A stretch of 64,000 nt of DNA from JAWSVE01 sp050633885 (GCA_050633885.1 JBOEHK010000004.1:1-64000); one strand, 5' to 3'. Shown: positions 28,496 to 37,000, counted from the stretch's first letter. Notes: generated by a model from the letters alone, not told the origin. Numbers and translations: made by a program.

Positions 28496-28831
28496 TATAG
28501 TGAAATCATGATTTGTTCTGCCTGCTTCAACAATAGACATCAATATATAAGGCCCATAGCTATTTATTAAAGGAACCAGTTTTTAAACAAATAGCTTACA
28601 AGTAGCTAGTAAGTAGTTAACAAAAGGGTCATTGAAGTTTAGATAAATTTTTAGAGCGCAAAAGTTATACGGGAGTAAGAGCGTTAATCAACAACATTAA
28701 TCAATTTCAAATTACAAATTTAGATGACTGAACTAAACAATCATAAATCAAATTAAGTATTAGAAATTTTACACGTTGAATATTGATCGCCTTACTAAGA
28801 CAACAATCCGGATACTCACAAGGCTTTCATC
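28496..28831. other. nlpD-rpoS spacer
   Basis: A 336-bp spacer forming the likely long untranslated leader of rpoS. It contains three near-copies of an 11-bp unit beginning TAG at 28592, 28603 and 28614. A 66-codon frame at 28776-28976 overlaps rpoS in another phase and is not real. Confidence 0.45.
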
Positions 28832-29869
28832 ATGGCAGTTCAACAGCAAGAATCTACTACAATTTCATCGGAAGAAAGTATTCAAGTTCTTCAACAGTTT
28901 TCTGAATTATCAGAATCAAATGCTACTGTTACGGCGAAAGCCGAAAACCCATCAAAAAAAGAAATCGAAGAAGTAGAAACGGTTTCTTCACAAGGCAGTG
29001 ATCGCTACGCTGAACCGGAAGAAAAATTCCAAAAAAACCTCGATGCAACACAACTCTATTTAAATGAAATTGGTTTTTCACCTTTATTAAGCGCTGAAGA
29101 AGAAGTTTACTTCGCACGTAAAGCTCTATTGGGTGAAGAAGCAGCTCGCAAACGTATGATTGAAAGCAATTTACGTTTGGTTGTTAAAATTGCTCGTCGC
29201 TATGTAAATCGTGGCCTAGCATTACTTGATCTTATCGAAGAGGGAAATCTCGGTTTGATTCGCGCAGTCGAAAAATTTGACCCTGAACGAGGATTTAGAT
29301 TTTCAACTTATGCTACGTGGTGGATTCGCCAAACAATCGAGCGGGCTATCATGAATCAAACACGGACAATTCGTTTGCCAATTCACGTGGTAAAAGAATT
29401 GAATGTTTATTTGAGAGCTGCAAGAGAATTAACACAAAAGCTCGACCATGAACCAAGCGCAGAAGAGATCGCTGATTTATTAGACAAGCCCGTGGGTGAT
29501 GTCAAACGTATGCTGGGTCTTAATGAGCGAGTCACATCAATGGATGTACCTGTCAGTGCGTCCTCCGAGAGAATGGTTGTTGATACCATTCCAGATCAAC
29601 AAGTCTCAGACCCAGCTTCCCTTTTACAAGCCAGTAACCTCAATGCAAGCTTAGATGATTTCTTAGATGACCTCACTGAAAAACAACGTGAAGTTATCGC
29701 TCGTCGATTTGGTTTACGCGGATATGAAATGAGCACTCTAGAAGAAGTGGGTCGAGAAATTGGATTAACGAGAGAGAGGGTAAGACAGATTCAAGTAGAG
29801 GCGTTAAAGAGATTGCGTGATATTCTCGAAAGTCAGGGGTTAAGCGGTGAGGCTTTGTTTAGCGTATAA
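28832..29869 (+). CDS. rpoS: RNA polymerase sigma factor RpoS
   Basis: A 345-residue group-2 sigma-70 factor for stationary phase and general stress. Region 1.2 begins at DATQLYLNEIGFSPLLSAEE, region 2 includes DLIEEGNLGLIRAVEKFDPE and the FSTYATWWIRQTIERAI core-binding/-10 reading helix, and region 4 carries LEEVGREIGLTRERVRQIQ. An acidic, glutamine-rich N-terminal stretch of about 55 residues precedes region 1.2. Start ATG at 28832. It is followed by a strong terminator. Confidence 0.97.
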   Translation: MAVQQQESTTISSEESIQVLQQFSELSESNATVTAKAENPSKKEIEEVETVSSQGSDRYAEPEEKFQKNLDATQLYLNEIGFSPLLSAEEEVYFARKALLGEEAARKRMIESNLRLVVKIARRYVNRGLALLDLIEEGNLGLIRAVEKFDPERGFRFSTYATWWIRQTIERAIMNQTRTIRLPIHVVKELNVYLRAARELTQKLDHEPSAEEIADLLDKPVGDVKRMLGLNERVTSMDVPVSASSERMVVDTIPDQQVSDPASLLQASNLNASLDDFLDDLTEKQREVIARRFGLRGYEMSTLEEVGREIGLTRERVRQIQVEALKRLRDILESQGLSGEALFSV

Positions 29870-29922
29870 CAACAAGTCGTTTATGTAGAATTAAGGTCAG
29901 TCTATTTACCGGCCTACGAAAG

Positions 29923-29951
29923 AAAAGCAGCTCATAGGGCTGCTTTTTTTT
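29923..29951 (+). terminator. Rho-independent terminator of rpoS
   Basis: Stem AAAAGCAGC / GCTGCTTTT with a 7-nt loop, followed by a T-run, 54 bp past the rpoS stop. Confidence 0.88.
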
Positions 29952-30032
29952 GCCGTGTTATTTTAGTGCTATGTTGGCACATGCGTCTATTGGTATTGGA
30001 TGTCATTAGATTAAACGAGTGCACTTGAAATC

Positions 30033-30062
30033 AAAAAGCCCAGCTAATTAGCTGGGCTTTTT
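30033..30062 (-). terminator. Strong terminator hairpin 3' of tRNA-Arg
   Basis: Stem AAAAAGCCCAGCT / AGCTGGGCTTTTT (13 bp, 4-nt loop) lies ten bases beyond the 3' end of the tRNA gene on the minus strand. It is symmetric enough to also stop plus-strand read-through from rpoS. Confidence 0.85.
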
Positions 30063-30071
30063 GATAGGATA

Positions 30072-30148
30072 TGGCGCACTCGGCAGGATTCGAACCTGCG
30101 ACCCCCTAGTTCGTAGCCAGGTACTCTATCCAGCTGAGCTACGAGTGC
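30072..30148 (-). tRNA. tRNA-Arg (anticodon ACG)
   Basis: A 77-nt cloverleaf with encoded CCA. Acceptor GCACTCG pairs with CGAGTGC, discriminator G; D-arm GCTCAGCTGGATAGAGT; anticodon stem CCTGG/CTAGG around loop CTACGAA, giving anticodon ACG (read after A34 deamination to inosine, CGU/C/A codons); T-arm with GTTCGAATC. No other tRNA lies next to it and no integrated element was found at its 3' end. Confidence 0.96.
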
Positions 30149-30149
30149 G

Positions 30150-30549
30150 TTTTCTCTTTGCTGTTTCTCGTTGACGTCCTCTCTTTTATGTCCTCTCTAA
30201 GTAGTGACATATAAAGTAGCGACATATACTTAAATTGGCATATATCTTATAAAGACACGCCGATCTGCAAAGAGGCGCGTATGTTAGAGATTTGGCTATA
30301 AGTCGTCAAGTGACGTGTGAGGAGAATTGTTAAAATTTAAACGTAATCTTTCTGAAATAAGCGCATATATAAACTGGGTCAAGCTCGCGTTAGATACGGT
30401 TGACTCTGTTGAGGTTAAGATGCGTTTCTTATGTAGGGACACTTTTAAATGCATTAGTTGAAGAAAAGCGCTGTGTTTGGAAATTATTGTGTTAATGAAT
30501 GGTCAGTTATATGCTTACGACCGTTTTTACTTAATCGAAGGGTAATGTC
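30150..30549. other. Spacer between tRNA-Arg and ggt with two tandem duplications
   Basis: A 400-bp spacer. GTCCTCTCT recurs at 30176-30184 and 30190-30198 (14-bp period), and a 15-bp unit is duplicated at 30200-30214 and 30215-30229 (13 of 15 identical, core GACATATA). The promoters of the tRNA and of ggt should lie here. No gene seen. Confidence 0.5.
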
Positions 30550-32301
30550 ATGTCATCACAGCGTTCTTTAGCACAGGGTCTTGTGCAAGCTCTAGTCAGA
30601 AAAATAAATGTAAGCTTATTTAAAAAGAGTTTGTTTGTCAGTGCGTTGTTGATTACATCTTACTTACCTTCATTAGGGATGGCGCAAGAGTATTCACAGG
30701 TGGCGAAGGATGGACATGGCGCTGTCGCGACAGTTCATCCACTGGCCACCCAAGCTGCCATTGATGCTCTCAATAATGGAGGAAATGCCGTGGATGCGGC
30801 TGTGGCTGCGGCATTTACATTGGGTGTCGTTGATGGCCATAACTCGGGGATAGGGGGCGGATGTTTTGCCTTGGTTCGTTGGGCGAATGGGAAAGTAGAG
30901 GCCATTGATGGAAGAGAGATGGCTCCGGGTTCCGCAACAAGTGATATGTATATCCGCGACGGGAAGGTTGATTCAGGATTGTCAAAAACGGGTGTGTTAG
31001 CGATTGGTATTCCGGGCTCAGTTGCCGCACTCGAATATTTAAATAAGCAGGGTGGTAAACTTTCTCTTAGTGAGCTTGTTAATCCAGCCGCTCAATTGGC
31101 TGAAAATGGATTTTCAATGGACCGAGTTTATGCCAGCCGTTTGGCAAGGGCTGCCCCATCAATTTCTAAATTTTCTGCTAGTGCAAAAATTTTATTAGAT
31201 GAAAACGGAAAGCCTTGGCCTGCCGATCATCGGTTAATTCAAAAAAATTTATCAAAAACATATAAAGGGATTGCAAAGCACGGCGCTAACTATTTTTACA
31301 AAGGAGAGTTTGCTAAAACGGTCGGCGAATGGATGCCAAAAAATGGTGGCATTATTTCGTCAGAAGATTTTTCTAATTATGAATTAAAAATTCGTAAACC
31401 TGTGAAAACCACTTATCGGGATTACACCGTCTATGGATTTCCCCCTCCAAGTTCTGGAGGCGTTCATGTGGGTCAAATTTTAAACATGTTAGAGCAATTT
31501 GACGTCAGTCATTTAAGTGTTGCAGATCGTTATCAACTGTTAGCTGAATCGATGAAAATTGCTTTTGCCGATCGTGCGCATTGGTTAGGAGATCCAGATT
31601 TTGTTGATGTTCCGACTGGGTTGATTGATAAGCAATACGCGAAAGATCTAGCGAAAGGTATTCATCTCAAAAGAAGTTCGATTGTAAAAAAACACGGAAC
31701 ACCTCCACGAGCCACTAACGATATTTTTGGGAAGCACACAACACATATTGCTACGGCTGATAAAGAAGGTAACTGGGTTGCGATTACGACCACTGTCAAC
31801 ACAGGTTTTGGGAGCAAGGTTATCGTGCCAGGGACCGGTGTGATTTTAAATAATCAAATGGATGATTTTTCTGCAAAGCCGGGAACACCTAATGCCTATC
31901 GTTTGGTAGGAGCAGAAGCGAATAAAATTCAGCCGGGAAAACGCCCCTTATCAAGTATGAGTCCTACAATTGTTTTACGAGGAGATACGCCTGTGCTAAC
32001 AACGGGAGCAGCCGGAGGTCCAACAATTATTACTCAAGTTCTTCAAACTCTCGTCAATTATTTAGATGTGGGAATGCCATTGCCCGACGCATTAGCTGCG
32101 CCAAGAATTCACCATCAATGGGCGCCAGATCGGTTGTTTGCTGAATCTGCTTTAGCTGAGGATGTCAAAGAATCGTTACAAGAAAAGGGACATAATTTAT
32201 TAGATCGTCGGTATATGGGATCTTCGCAAGCGATATCATTGAGTGATGGGGGATTTGTGAGTGTATCTGAGCCTAGATTGTTGTTGAGGAATGCGAGATA
32301 A
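30550..32301 (+). CDS. ggt: Gamma-glutamyltranspeptidase
   Basis: A 583-residue periplasmic Ntn-hydrolase that cleaves the gamma-glutamyl bond of glutathione and related compounds. A long signal sequence (hydrophobic SLFVSALLITSYLPSLGMA) precedes mature GHGAVATVHPLATQAA. The precursor self-cleaves before the catalytic Thr at about residue 398 in KHTTHIA; the small subunit then carries VNTGFGSKVIVPGTG, LNNQMDDFS, RPLSSMSPT and LTTGAAGGPTII, matching the substrate-binding motifs. Length is typical. It is monocistronic, followed after 84 bp by a small secreted protein gene. Confidence 0.97.
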   Translation: MSSQRSLAQGLVQALVRKINVSLFKKSLFVSALLITSYLPSLGMAQEYSQVAKDGHGAVATVHPLATQAAIDALNNGGNAVDAAVAAAFTLGVVDGHNSGIGGGCFALVRWANGKVEAIDGREMAPGSATSDMYIRDGKVDSGLSKTGVLAIGIPGSVAALEYLNKQGGKLSLSELVNPAAQLAENGFSMDRVYASRLARAAPSISKFSASAKILLDENGKPWPADHRLIQKNLSKTYKGIAKHGANYFYKGEFAKTVGEWMPKNGGIISSEDFSNYELKIRKPVKTTYRDYTVYGFPPPSSGGVHVGQILNMLEQFDVSHLSVADRYQLLAESMKIAFADRAHWLGDPDFVDVPTGLIDKQYAKDLAKGIHLKRSSIVKKHGTPPRATNDIFGKHTTHIATADKEGNWVAITTTVNTGFGSKVIVPGTGVILNNQMDDFSAKPGTPNAYRLVGAEANKIQPGKRPLSSMSPTIVLRGDTPVLTTGAAGGPTIITQVLQTLVNYLDVGMPLPDALAAPRIHHQWAPDRLFAESALAEDVKESLQEKGHNLLDRRYMGSSQAISLSDGGFVSVSEPRLLLRNAR

Positions 32302-32385
32302 ACTGCAAGAAAACTGTTGAAAAAACGATAATCAGATAAGACTATAATCCGATAGGACTATAAAAAATATTTTAAAGGAAAGGTT

Positions 32386-32664
32386 GTGACATTTAATCGT
32401 GTATTCGTATTGAGCCTGATGTTGGTGTTTTCGAACGTTGTTTTTTCTGATGATGATATTAAGTGGAAGCAAGTCAGAATCTATAAGGAAATAAATGAGA
32501 GTCTATGCCTTTTTAAATCGCAAATGAACTGCTCGGATCATACGGCGAAATGTGAAAAGTGGCACAAGAAAAAAGCGGCTAAACAAAACGCTAACGCTAT
32601 TGTTATTATTAATCAGTGGGACCAGTCGATGACAGCCGATTATTATTATTGCAACAAAAAATAA
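32386..32664 (+). CDS. Small secreted cysteine-containing protein, unknown
   Basis: A 92-residue exported protein starting with GTG at 32386 behind AAAGGAAAGG. A clear signal peptide (VFVLSLMLVFSNVVFS) is probably cut before DDDIKWKQ. The mature part of about 70 residues has four cysteines (CLFKSQMNC, CEKWHKKK and a C-terminal YYYCNKK), suggesting two disulfides in the periplasm. I do not recognise the family. Just upstream, at 32335-32365, a 16-bp unit containing ACTATAA is duplicated in tandem. The gene is convergent with the roadblock operon. Confidence 0.6.
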   Translation: MTFNRVFVLSLMLVFSNVVFSDDDIKWKQVRIYKEINESLCLFKSQMNCSDHTAKCEKWHKKKAAKQNANAIVIINQWDQSMTADYYYCNKK

Positions 32665-32691
32665 TATTGAAATAGGGTGAGTTAGATGGCG

Positions 32692-32735
32692 TCGCTTAAA
32701 CGCATTTCTACATTATGTGGAATACGTTTAAGCGA
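32692..32735. repeat. Long imperfect hairpin between convergent genes
   Basis: An 11-bp perfect arm pair (TCGCTTAAACG / CGTTTAAGCGA) encloses further pairing (ATT/AAT and CTACA/TGTGG) around a 3-nt loop. It lies between the small secreted protein gene and the 3' end of the roadblock operon, so it is probably a two-way terminator although neither side has a long T-run. Confidence 0.55.
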
Positions 32736-32754
32736 TGACCTATCTAGATTGACC

Positions 32755-33114
32755 TTAAAAATCTAAATCTTGCTCTATTTCTTGAAGCTTTCGTCTTGCT
32801 AACGCTAGATTAGATTTATTTTTGTCGAGAACATAATAAACAAAAATACCTTCTTTTTGGGCTAGCGGCCTAATCAAATGATAGTGCTTACCTAGCGTAA
32901 TTAAAATATCCTCAATAACATCCTTAATCTTCAGTGCCTTCATCGTTTTCAATTTTGCTCTAACCACCTCCGTATTTCCAGCTGCAGCCACTTCTAAGTC
33001 TACACCTGAACCTGCAGAGCCTAGCATCATGCCACTTGATGAATCGACGATTGCGGAACACAGTGCACCGTCTAATGTTAATAGGTCATTCATGCTTTCA
33101 TTGATAGTACTCAT
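32755..33114 (-). CDS. Roadblock/LC7-like protein C
   Basis: A 119-residue protein, last gene of the roadblock-GTPase operon. It shows the roadblock pattern: an N-terminal helix (NESMNDLLTLDGALC), a strand pair with the small-residue turn AIVDSSSGMMLGSAGS, a long central helix (LEVAAAGNTEVVRAKLKTMK), then a strand-rich half ending in IFVYYVLDKNKSNLALARRKL. Roadblock domains dimerise and act as scaffolds or GTPase-activating partners for small GTPases, for example MglB for MglA. It follows the second roadblock gene after three bases. The family call is by pattern and is less certain for exact subfamily. Confidence 0.72.
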   Translation of the reverse strand: MSTINESMNDLLTLDGALCSAIVDSSSGMMLGSAGSGVDLEVAAAGNTEVVRAKLKTMKALKIKDVIEDILITLGKHYHLIRPLAQKEGIFVYYVLDKNKSNLALARRKLQEIEQDLDF

Positions 33115-33117
33115 GTT

Positions 33118-33537
33118 TCAATCTCTCTTGTTGAGTTGTCGTGTGATTTTAGTTAATGACTGATTGTTTTCTTTTTCTAGTAATTCATAATATTTATCTA
33201 AATGTTTAGTTTTCTCCATCCAATCGTTCCAGTTCACTTTATTCATTTTTGTTAAAGCCACTAATAACGTATTTTCTCCGCATGGCTGCAAGCAAATAAT
33301 CCCTTTTTTATGGCGAATTTTAATGTTGTCTAAATCCCCTAATATGTCATAAATCTTTCCGTTTCGGTTTTGTAATGACCAATAATCCCGTGCTCCTTCA
33401 GCGATCATTTGAAATTCTTTAATGTTTGATGTGGTGAAATAGATAATTCCACTGTCAATAGCGACCAAGGCGCATGCAATAATCCCTTTCGAGCAACTTA
33501 AGCGCTTTAATTCGAGTTCAATATTCGTCGCGTTCAA
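33118..33537 (-). CDS. Roadblock/LC7-like protein B (divergent)
   Basis: A 139-residue protein between two other roadblock-like genes. Its first 100 residues fit the roadblock layout (helix, CALVAIDSGIIYFTT strand-turn-strand, helix, then IRHKKGIICLQPCGENTLLVAL strands). It lacks close identity to its neighbours and has a C-terminal helical extension rich in Lys and Glu (WMEKTKHLDKYYELLEKENN). It overlaps the preceding gene by four bases (ATGA) and is followed three bases later by the next, so the three are translated as a set. Roadblock identity is probable, not certain. Confidence 0.62.
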   Translation of the reverse strand: MNATNIELELKRLSCSKGIIACALVAIDSGIIYFTTSNIKEFQMIAEGARDYWSLQNRNGKIYDILGDLDNIKIRHKKGIICLQPCGENTLLVALTKMNKVNWNDWMEKTKHLDKYYELLEKENNQSLTKITRQLNKRD

Positions 33538-33917
33538 TGGGCGTCCAATTTGGATTTAGTTTCTTGGCACTGATAAATAATTTGAGCCAATATAGCCGAG
33601 TCATTGGCGATTAAATTTAGAATGTATGCCTCTTCGTCCATATTCACAGAAATAATGTAAGCAAATCCATTTTCTGTTTTAACGGTTATGCTTTCGCTTA
33701 TACCAATATCAGCTTCTGCTGAGACAACGGAACCGATGGCATTAATCGAACTTGCCATAGCTGATATACGTACAGAGTCTAAATTTTTAGACACTTGACT
33801 TGCGACATCGAACCCATCTTGACTTGCGATGACAACCGCAATAATTCCATCAAGTTCATTACAAAGCCGTTTACATTCAGACTGTGCTAAATTTTTTGTT
33901 TTTCGGGATAACTTCAT
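33534..33917 (-). CDS. Roadblock/LC7-like protein A
   Basis: A 127-residue protein with the clearest roadblock/LC7 pattern of the three: an N-terminal helix (SECKRLCNELDGIIAVVIA), the SQDGFDVAS turn, a long Ser/Ala-rich helix (SVRISAMASSINAIGSVVSA), then ITVKTENGFAYIISVNMDEE and a final helix. This is the domain type that pairs with MglA/CvnD-type GTPases in other bacteria. It follows the GTPase gene after 24 bp. Confidence 0.78.
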   Translation of the reverse strand: MKLSRKTKNLAQSECKRLCNELDGIIAVVIASQDGFDVASQVSKNLDSVRISAMASSINAIGSVVSAEADIGISESITVKTENGFAYIISVNMDEEAYILNLIANDSAILAQIIYQCQETKSKLDAH

Positions 33918-33941
33918 TGCCTAATTGTCTCTATATAAAAA

Positions 33942-34475
33942 TTAATCATCTAAATCTGATTCAACTTGAGCGAGTATCATGTCTATTAACAGTAGGACAT
34001 TTTCTTTTTCTCTGACATCTGTTGCTATTACTGGGAATACAAAATTATGTTTTGTAAGAGTCTCTACGAATTCATCGATGTCTGGGTGCGAACATTCTTC
34101 CGACCGACCAATACCAATGACACAAGGTGTATTTGATAACGCTTCAGAAAAAGCGTCTAAATATACTGCTAAGTCGTCTAAGGGGGCGGGTCTTGAATTG
34201 TCGATTAAAATAATTATCCCAAAAGCATCCTTGGCGAGAATTTGCCACATAAAATCAAAGCGTTCTTGTCCTGGTGTTCCAAAGAGCCGCAATCTATCTC
34301 CGTCTGGGAATTTCAGTACGCCAAAATCTAGCCCCACAGTTGTTGTAAGTTTCTCGAAAGAACTGTCTGTATTATTAACGTCTGTCTGAACGATGTCGTT
34401 ATCGCTGACAGCTTTAATAGCAGTGGTTTTTCCCGCACCCGTCGTACCAGTAAAAACCAATTTGTATTCATTCAT
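33942..34475 (-). CDS. Small Ras-like GTPase of the CvnD/MglA-associated type
   Basis: A 177-residue GTPase. P-loop GTTGAGKTT starts at residue 10, a switch-I threonine lies in EKLTTTVGLDFG (about 45-47), and switch II is FGTPGQERFDFMW (about 65-77), in which the usual Asp of DxxG is Gly, as in conservon CvnD-type proteins. The base-specificity site that should read NKxD is GIGRSEE, so guanine recognition may be altered. No membrane anchor or lipid motif is seen. It is encoded 29 bp downstream of the receiver-like gene and 24 bp upstream of the first roadblock gene. Expected role: a polarity or signalling switch controlled by the roadblock partners (inference). Confidence 0.88.
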   Translation of the reverse strand: MNEYKLVFTGTTGAGKTTAIKAVSDNDIVQTDVNNTDSSFEKLTTTVGLDFGVLKFPDGDRLRLFGTPGQERFDFMWQILAKDAFGIIILIDNSRPAPLDDLAVYLDAFSEALSNTPCVIGIGRSEECSHPDIDEFVETLTKHNFVFPVIATDVREKENVLLLIDMILAQVESDLDD

Positions 34476-34504
34476 ATTTGCAAAGGGTTCTGTTTTATAA
34501 GTGT

Positions 34505-35164
34505 TTATGGGTTAGGTGATGATTTGCTCATTGAAAAACGCGCTTTCAACTGACTAATAAAACTCTTTTTAATATTTAATTTTTTGGTTTTTTCAGATCG
34601 TGGTTTTTCTGATTCAGAAATAATTAATAATATTTTTGCATCTTCTAATAAAGTTATAAAATCCGAACATAGTTTTTCTTGGTGGCCTGATAAATAGGAT
34701 AGCTCGTGAATGGTTTTATAGTTTCGGCTTAAAAATGTCGCAAGTTTTGGGTATCGCTTATCTTTTTTAAGGATATCTGATGTTGGCCATTTTCGAAGTT
34801 TATAACTAACCCCGGGCAACATATCTTCCCAGTGCTTTGATTGTGATTCCGATTCAACCACACCCGATTGTATTTGTAGTAGAAGCTTAACTAACTCTTC
34901 CGCGCGAATTGGTTTGAAAAAAACGTAACCATCGGCTGATTCTCCACGCCTTTTGATATATATTCTTTTGGTGTCGACTTTTGTTGAAAAAGGTTCCGTA
35001 GCGCTAAATAAATCATTTAATATAATCGCATCACATGGGCCAGATTTTTCTAATTTCCATCGACCTTGGAGGATGGAGCTAGTTCTCAATATCGATTTGA
35101 TTAAATTTATTTCTGGTTTTATGAGCGCATCTACAGCAAAACCCAAGACGAGTTTTTTGTGCAT
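34505..35164 (-). CDS. Receiver-like protein of unknown family, first gene of the roadblock-GTPase operon
   Basis: A 219-residue protein I do not recognise. Residues about 1-110 have a receiver-like rhythm: a first strand LVLGFAVDALI, a strand CDAIILND, then YIKRRG and GYVFFKPIRAEELVKLLLQI, which resembles the fifth strand, conserved Lys-Pro and last helix of response-regulator receiver domains. The acidic cluster and a clear phospho-acceptor aspartate are not obvious, so it may be a pseudo-receiver. Residues about 125-185 are helical (RYPKLATFLSRNYKTIHEL) and could be a winged-helix-like or helical bundle domain; the tail is basic. It lacks a kinase or membrane segment. It may feed a signal to the GTPase (inference). 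Confidence 0.55.
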   Translation of the reverse strand: MHKKLVLGFAVDALIKPEINLIKSILRTSSILQGRWKLEKSGPCDAIILNDLFSATEPFSTKVDTKRIYIKRRGESADGYVFFKPIRAEELVKLLLQIQSGVVESESQSKHWEDMLPGVSYKLRKWPTSDILKKDKRYPKLATFLSRNYKTIHELSYLSGHQEKLCSDFITLLEDAKILLIISESEKPRSEKTKKLNIKKSFISQLKARFSMSKSSPNP

Positions 35165-36197
35165 ATTTCAATGTAGTCCTATCCAATATGAACGAAGTTT
35201 TCTGTCTGTCATTATTTAAAATCTAAGATCTTAAATATATTATTAGAAAAATATAATGTAACAAATATTTTAAAAATTATAGGTGAACATATTATCTCTG
35301 CATTGTTAACGCTAAAATATGGTGTTGGTTTTTATGTTTTTTGGTGATTTTTAGGCTGTTTTTATTTGTTTTAATGGGCATATCTGACCGCTCATCTAAG
35401 AACGATAAAAAACCATAATCAAAAGGTTTCGATGTTTTTGTAGTAAGGCTTTTTTTGTAGTATTTTTTTTAACGGTTAGATGTAAATTGATATCGTTTTC
35501 CAATCAAGGCGTTATAAAATTCAGAATAAAATTTCAATAAGTGAATAATCCGGTTTGCAAACTATATTGCTTGAATACAGAGATAAAAATATTTTTAAAA
35601 TTTATTATTTTCAGATTAAAATAAGTGGCCTAATTTCATGCTGAACCACTGATATCGCTGTTAATTAAATAGAAGATATCGAGAAAATATGTCAGTTCAG
35701 AATATTCTTTTGATCTTTACATTTGATACGAAAAGTAGCGGAAGACATTAAAGGCAAAGTTAAGACAGGGGATAAGTTATAGATCATAAGGACAGGAGCG
35801 TCTTTTCCCCGTAGATAATTGGGTGGACTCTTGGGAGGATTCTATCGTGATCAGAAGATATTCGACCTTAATAGTTTATTCTTTGAGCTATTTTATGGAA
35901 GGTGAAGGAAGTGAACTGTAATCGCCTATGTATTCGCTCAATGATGACCGTGAGTAAAGATCTGTTTGTAATCGACGGAAAAATGTCACATAAGTCACAT
36001 CATTAGATAGAAAAAGTTAAATAAGTACAAAAAATTGGCGCTTCTGAGTTCTCGAACTATATTTTCAGTATCAAATTTTAGGCGCTAGCTATTCAGTATT
36101 GACATTAAATAAGCGGCTTGCACCTAGTCCTAATAACATATCTACCCCGTATCACTGCGTGATATTGAGGATGTAACAATAAGGTTGAACTGGTTTC
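35165..36197. other. One-kilobase gene-free AT-rich region between divergent signalling genes
   Basis: The longest gene-free stretch in the window. It separates the roadblock operon (minus) from a stand-alone receiver gene (plus). No frame with coding character was found on either strand. It contains T-rich tracts and the motif TTTTTGTAGTA twice (about 35434 and 35451). Both promoters must lie here, and an unannotated small RNA is possible, but no fold I could name was seen. Confidence 0.5.
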
Positions 36198-36581
36198 ATG
36201 GCAAAAGTACTAGTCATAGATGATGAGGCGCTTCTTAGAGACAATCTAGAGGCTTTTTTAGAGGATGAAGGCCACGAGGTTCTCGTTACCCATTCAGCAG
36301 AAGCGGGGTTGGTTAAGCTGTCTACGTTTAATCCTGATATTGTGGTGGTTGATTTACGACTGGAAGGCGCCAGTGGTGAACGTTTCACCAAGACAGCTTA
36401 CACGCTCCAACCGAACACTCGGTTTATCATTCATACCGGCTCAAAAGAATATACGCTTCCACGTGATTTATATTCGTTAGGCATTACTGATAAAAATTTG
36501 TTATTTAAGCCATTAACTGACCTGAATGAGCTTTCCAGCCTTATTGAACATCTGTTACCGCATTCTGCTTGTTCGATGTAA
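36198..36581 (+). CDS. Stand-alone response-regulator receiver protein
   Basis: A 127-residue CheY-like receiver domain without an output domain. The acidic pair is in VLVIDDE (residues 4-10), the phospho-acceptor aspartate in DIVVVDLRL (about Asp52), the switch Thr in FIIHTGS and the conserved Lys in LLFKPLTD. It ends soon after the last helix. It would relay a phosphoryl group or act by protein contact. No kinase is adjacent; the nearest signalling genes are the divergent roadblock-GTPase operon about 1 kb away. Confidence 0.93.
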   Translation: MAKVLVIDDEALLRDNLEAFLEDEGHEVLVTHSAEAGLVKLSTFNPDIVVVDLRLEGASGERFTKTAYTLQPNTRFIIHTGSKEYTLPRDLYSLGITDKNLLFKPLTDLNELSSLIEHLLPHSACSM

Positions 36582-37000
36582 AACGTTCGTTATGCCGTCT
36601 CTTTGCGTTCTTTAGGTGATTCAATTTTGGGTGATACCAATCAAGCCACGTTAGAGTGCGCTTTGTGATCTGCTTTTTTTGAATATTAAGAAACGTTCCG
36701 AACTATTGCCTAAGATAAAGATTCCGGTAAACTCCTCTCATCGTTTTTTAAGCATTTGGCATTGATAAGGACTGCTTACTCAATCTTTATTTGATGTGCA
36801 AATGAAATTCAAGTGGCCAAAAGCCATTAACTATTTCGGTTATTGCTGTTAGATCGCTAAGCTCATCATCTTTTCTGGCTTGCTATACATGTAGCCAAAA
36901 AGAACTACTGCTTAACAAGCAGTTGATTGACATTGACGATTATTAAATAACGTTTGTAACGTTTGTAGCAACACCGAATACATTTGAGAGTACCCCTTTC
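36582..37000. other. Spacer upstream of oadG
   Basis: A 419-bp spacer that should hold the oadGAB promoter. It contains a perfect 9-bp tandem duplication (TAACGTTTG at 36948-36956 and 36957-36965) shortly before oadG. No riboswitch-like fold or gene seen. Confidence 0.45.

Noticed and set aside
28776..28976. 66-codon plus-strand frame overlapping the rpoS start
   Set aside because: It lies in another phase of the rpoS coding region with a lysine-rich end produced by A-runs.
30072..30148. tRNA-Arg as an attachment site for an integrated element
   Set aside because: No integrase gene nearby and no repeat of the tRNA 3' end found in the flanks.
33979..34389. 136-codon plus-strand frame opposite the GTPase gene
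   Set aside because: Antisense shadow of a gene with clear GTPase motifs.
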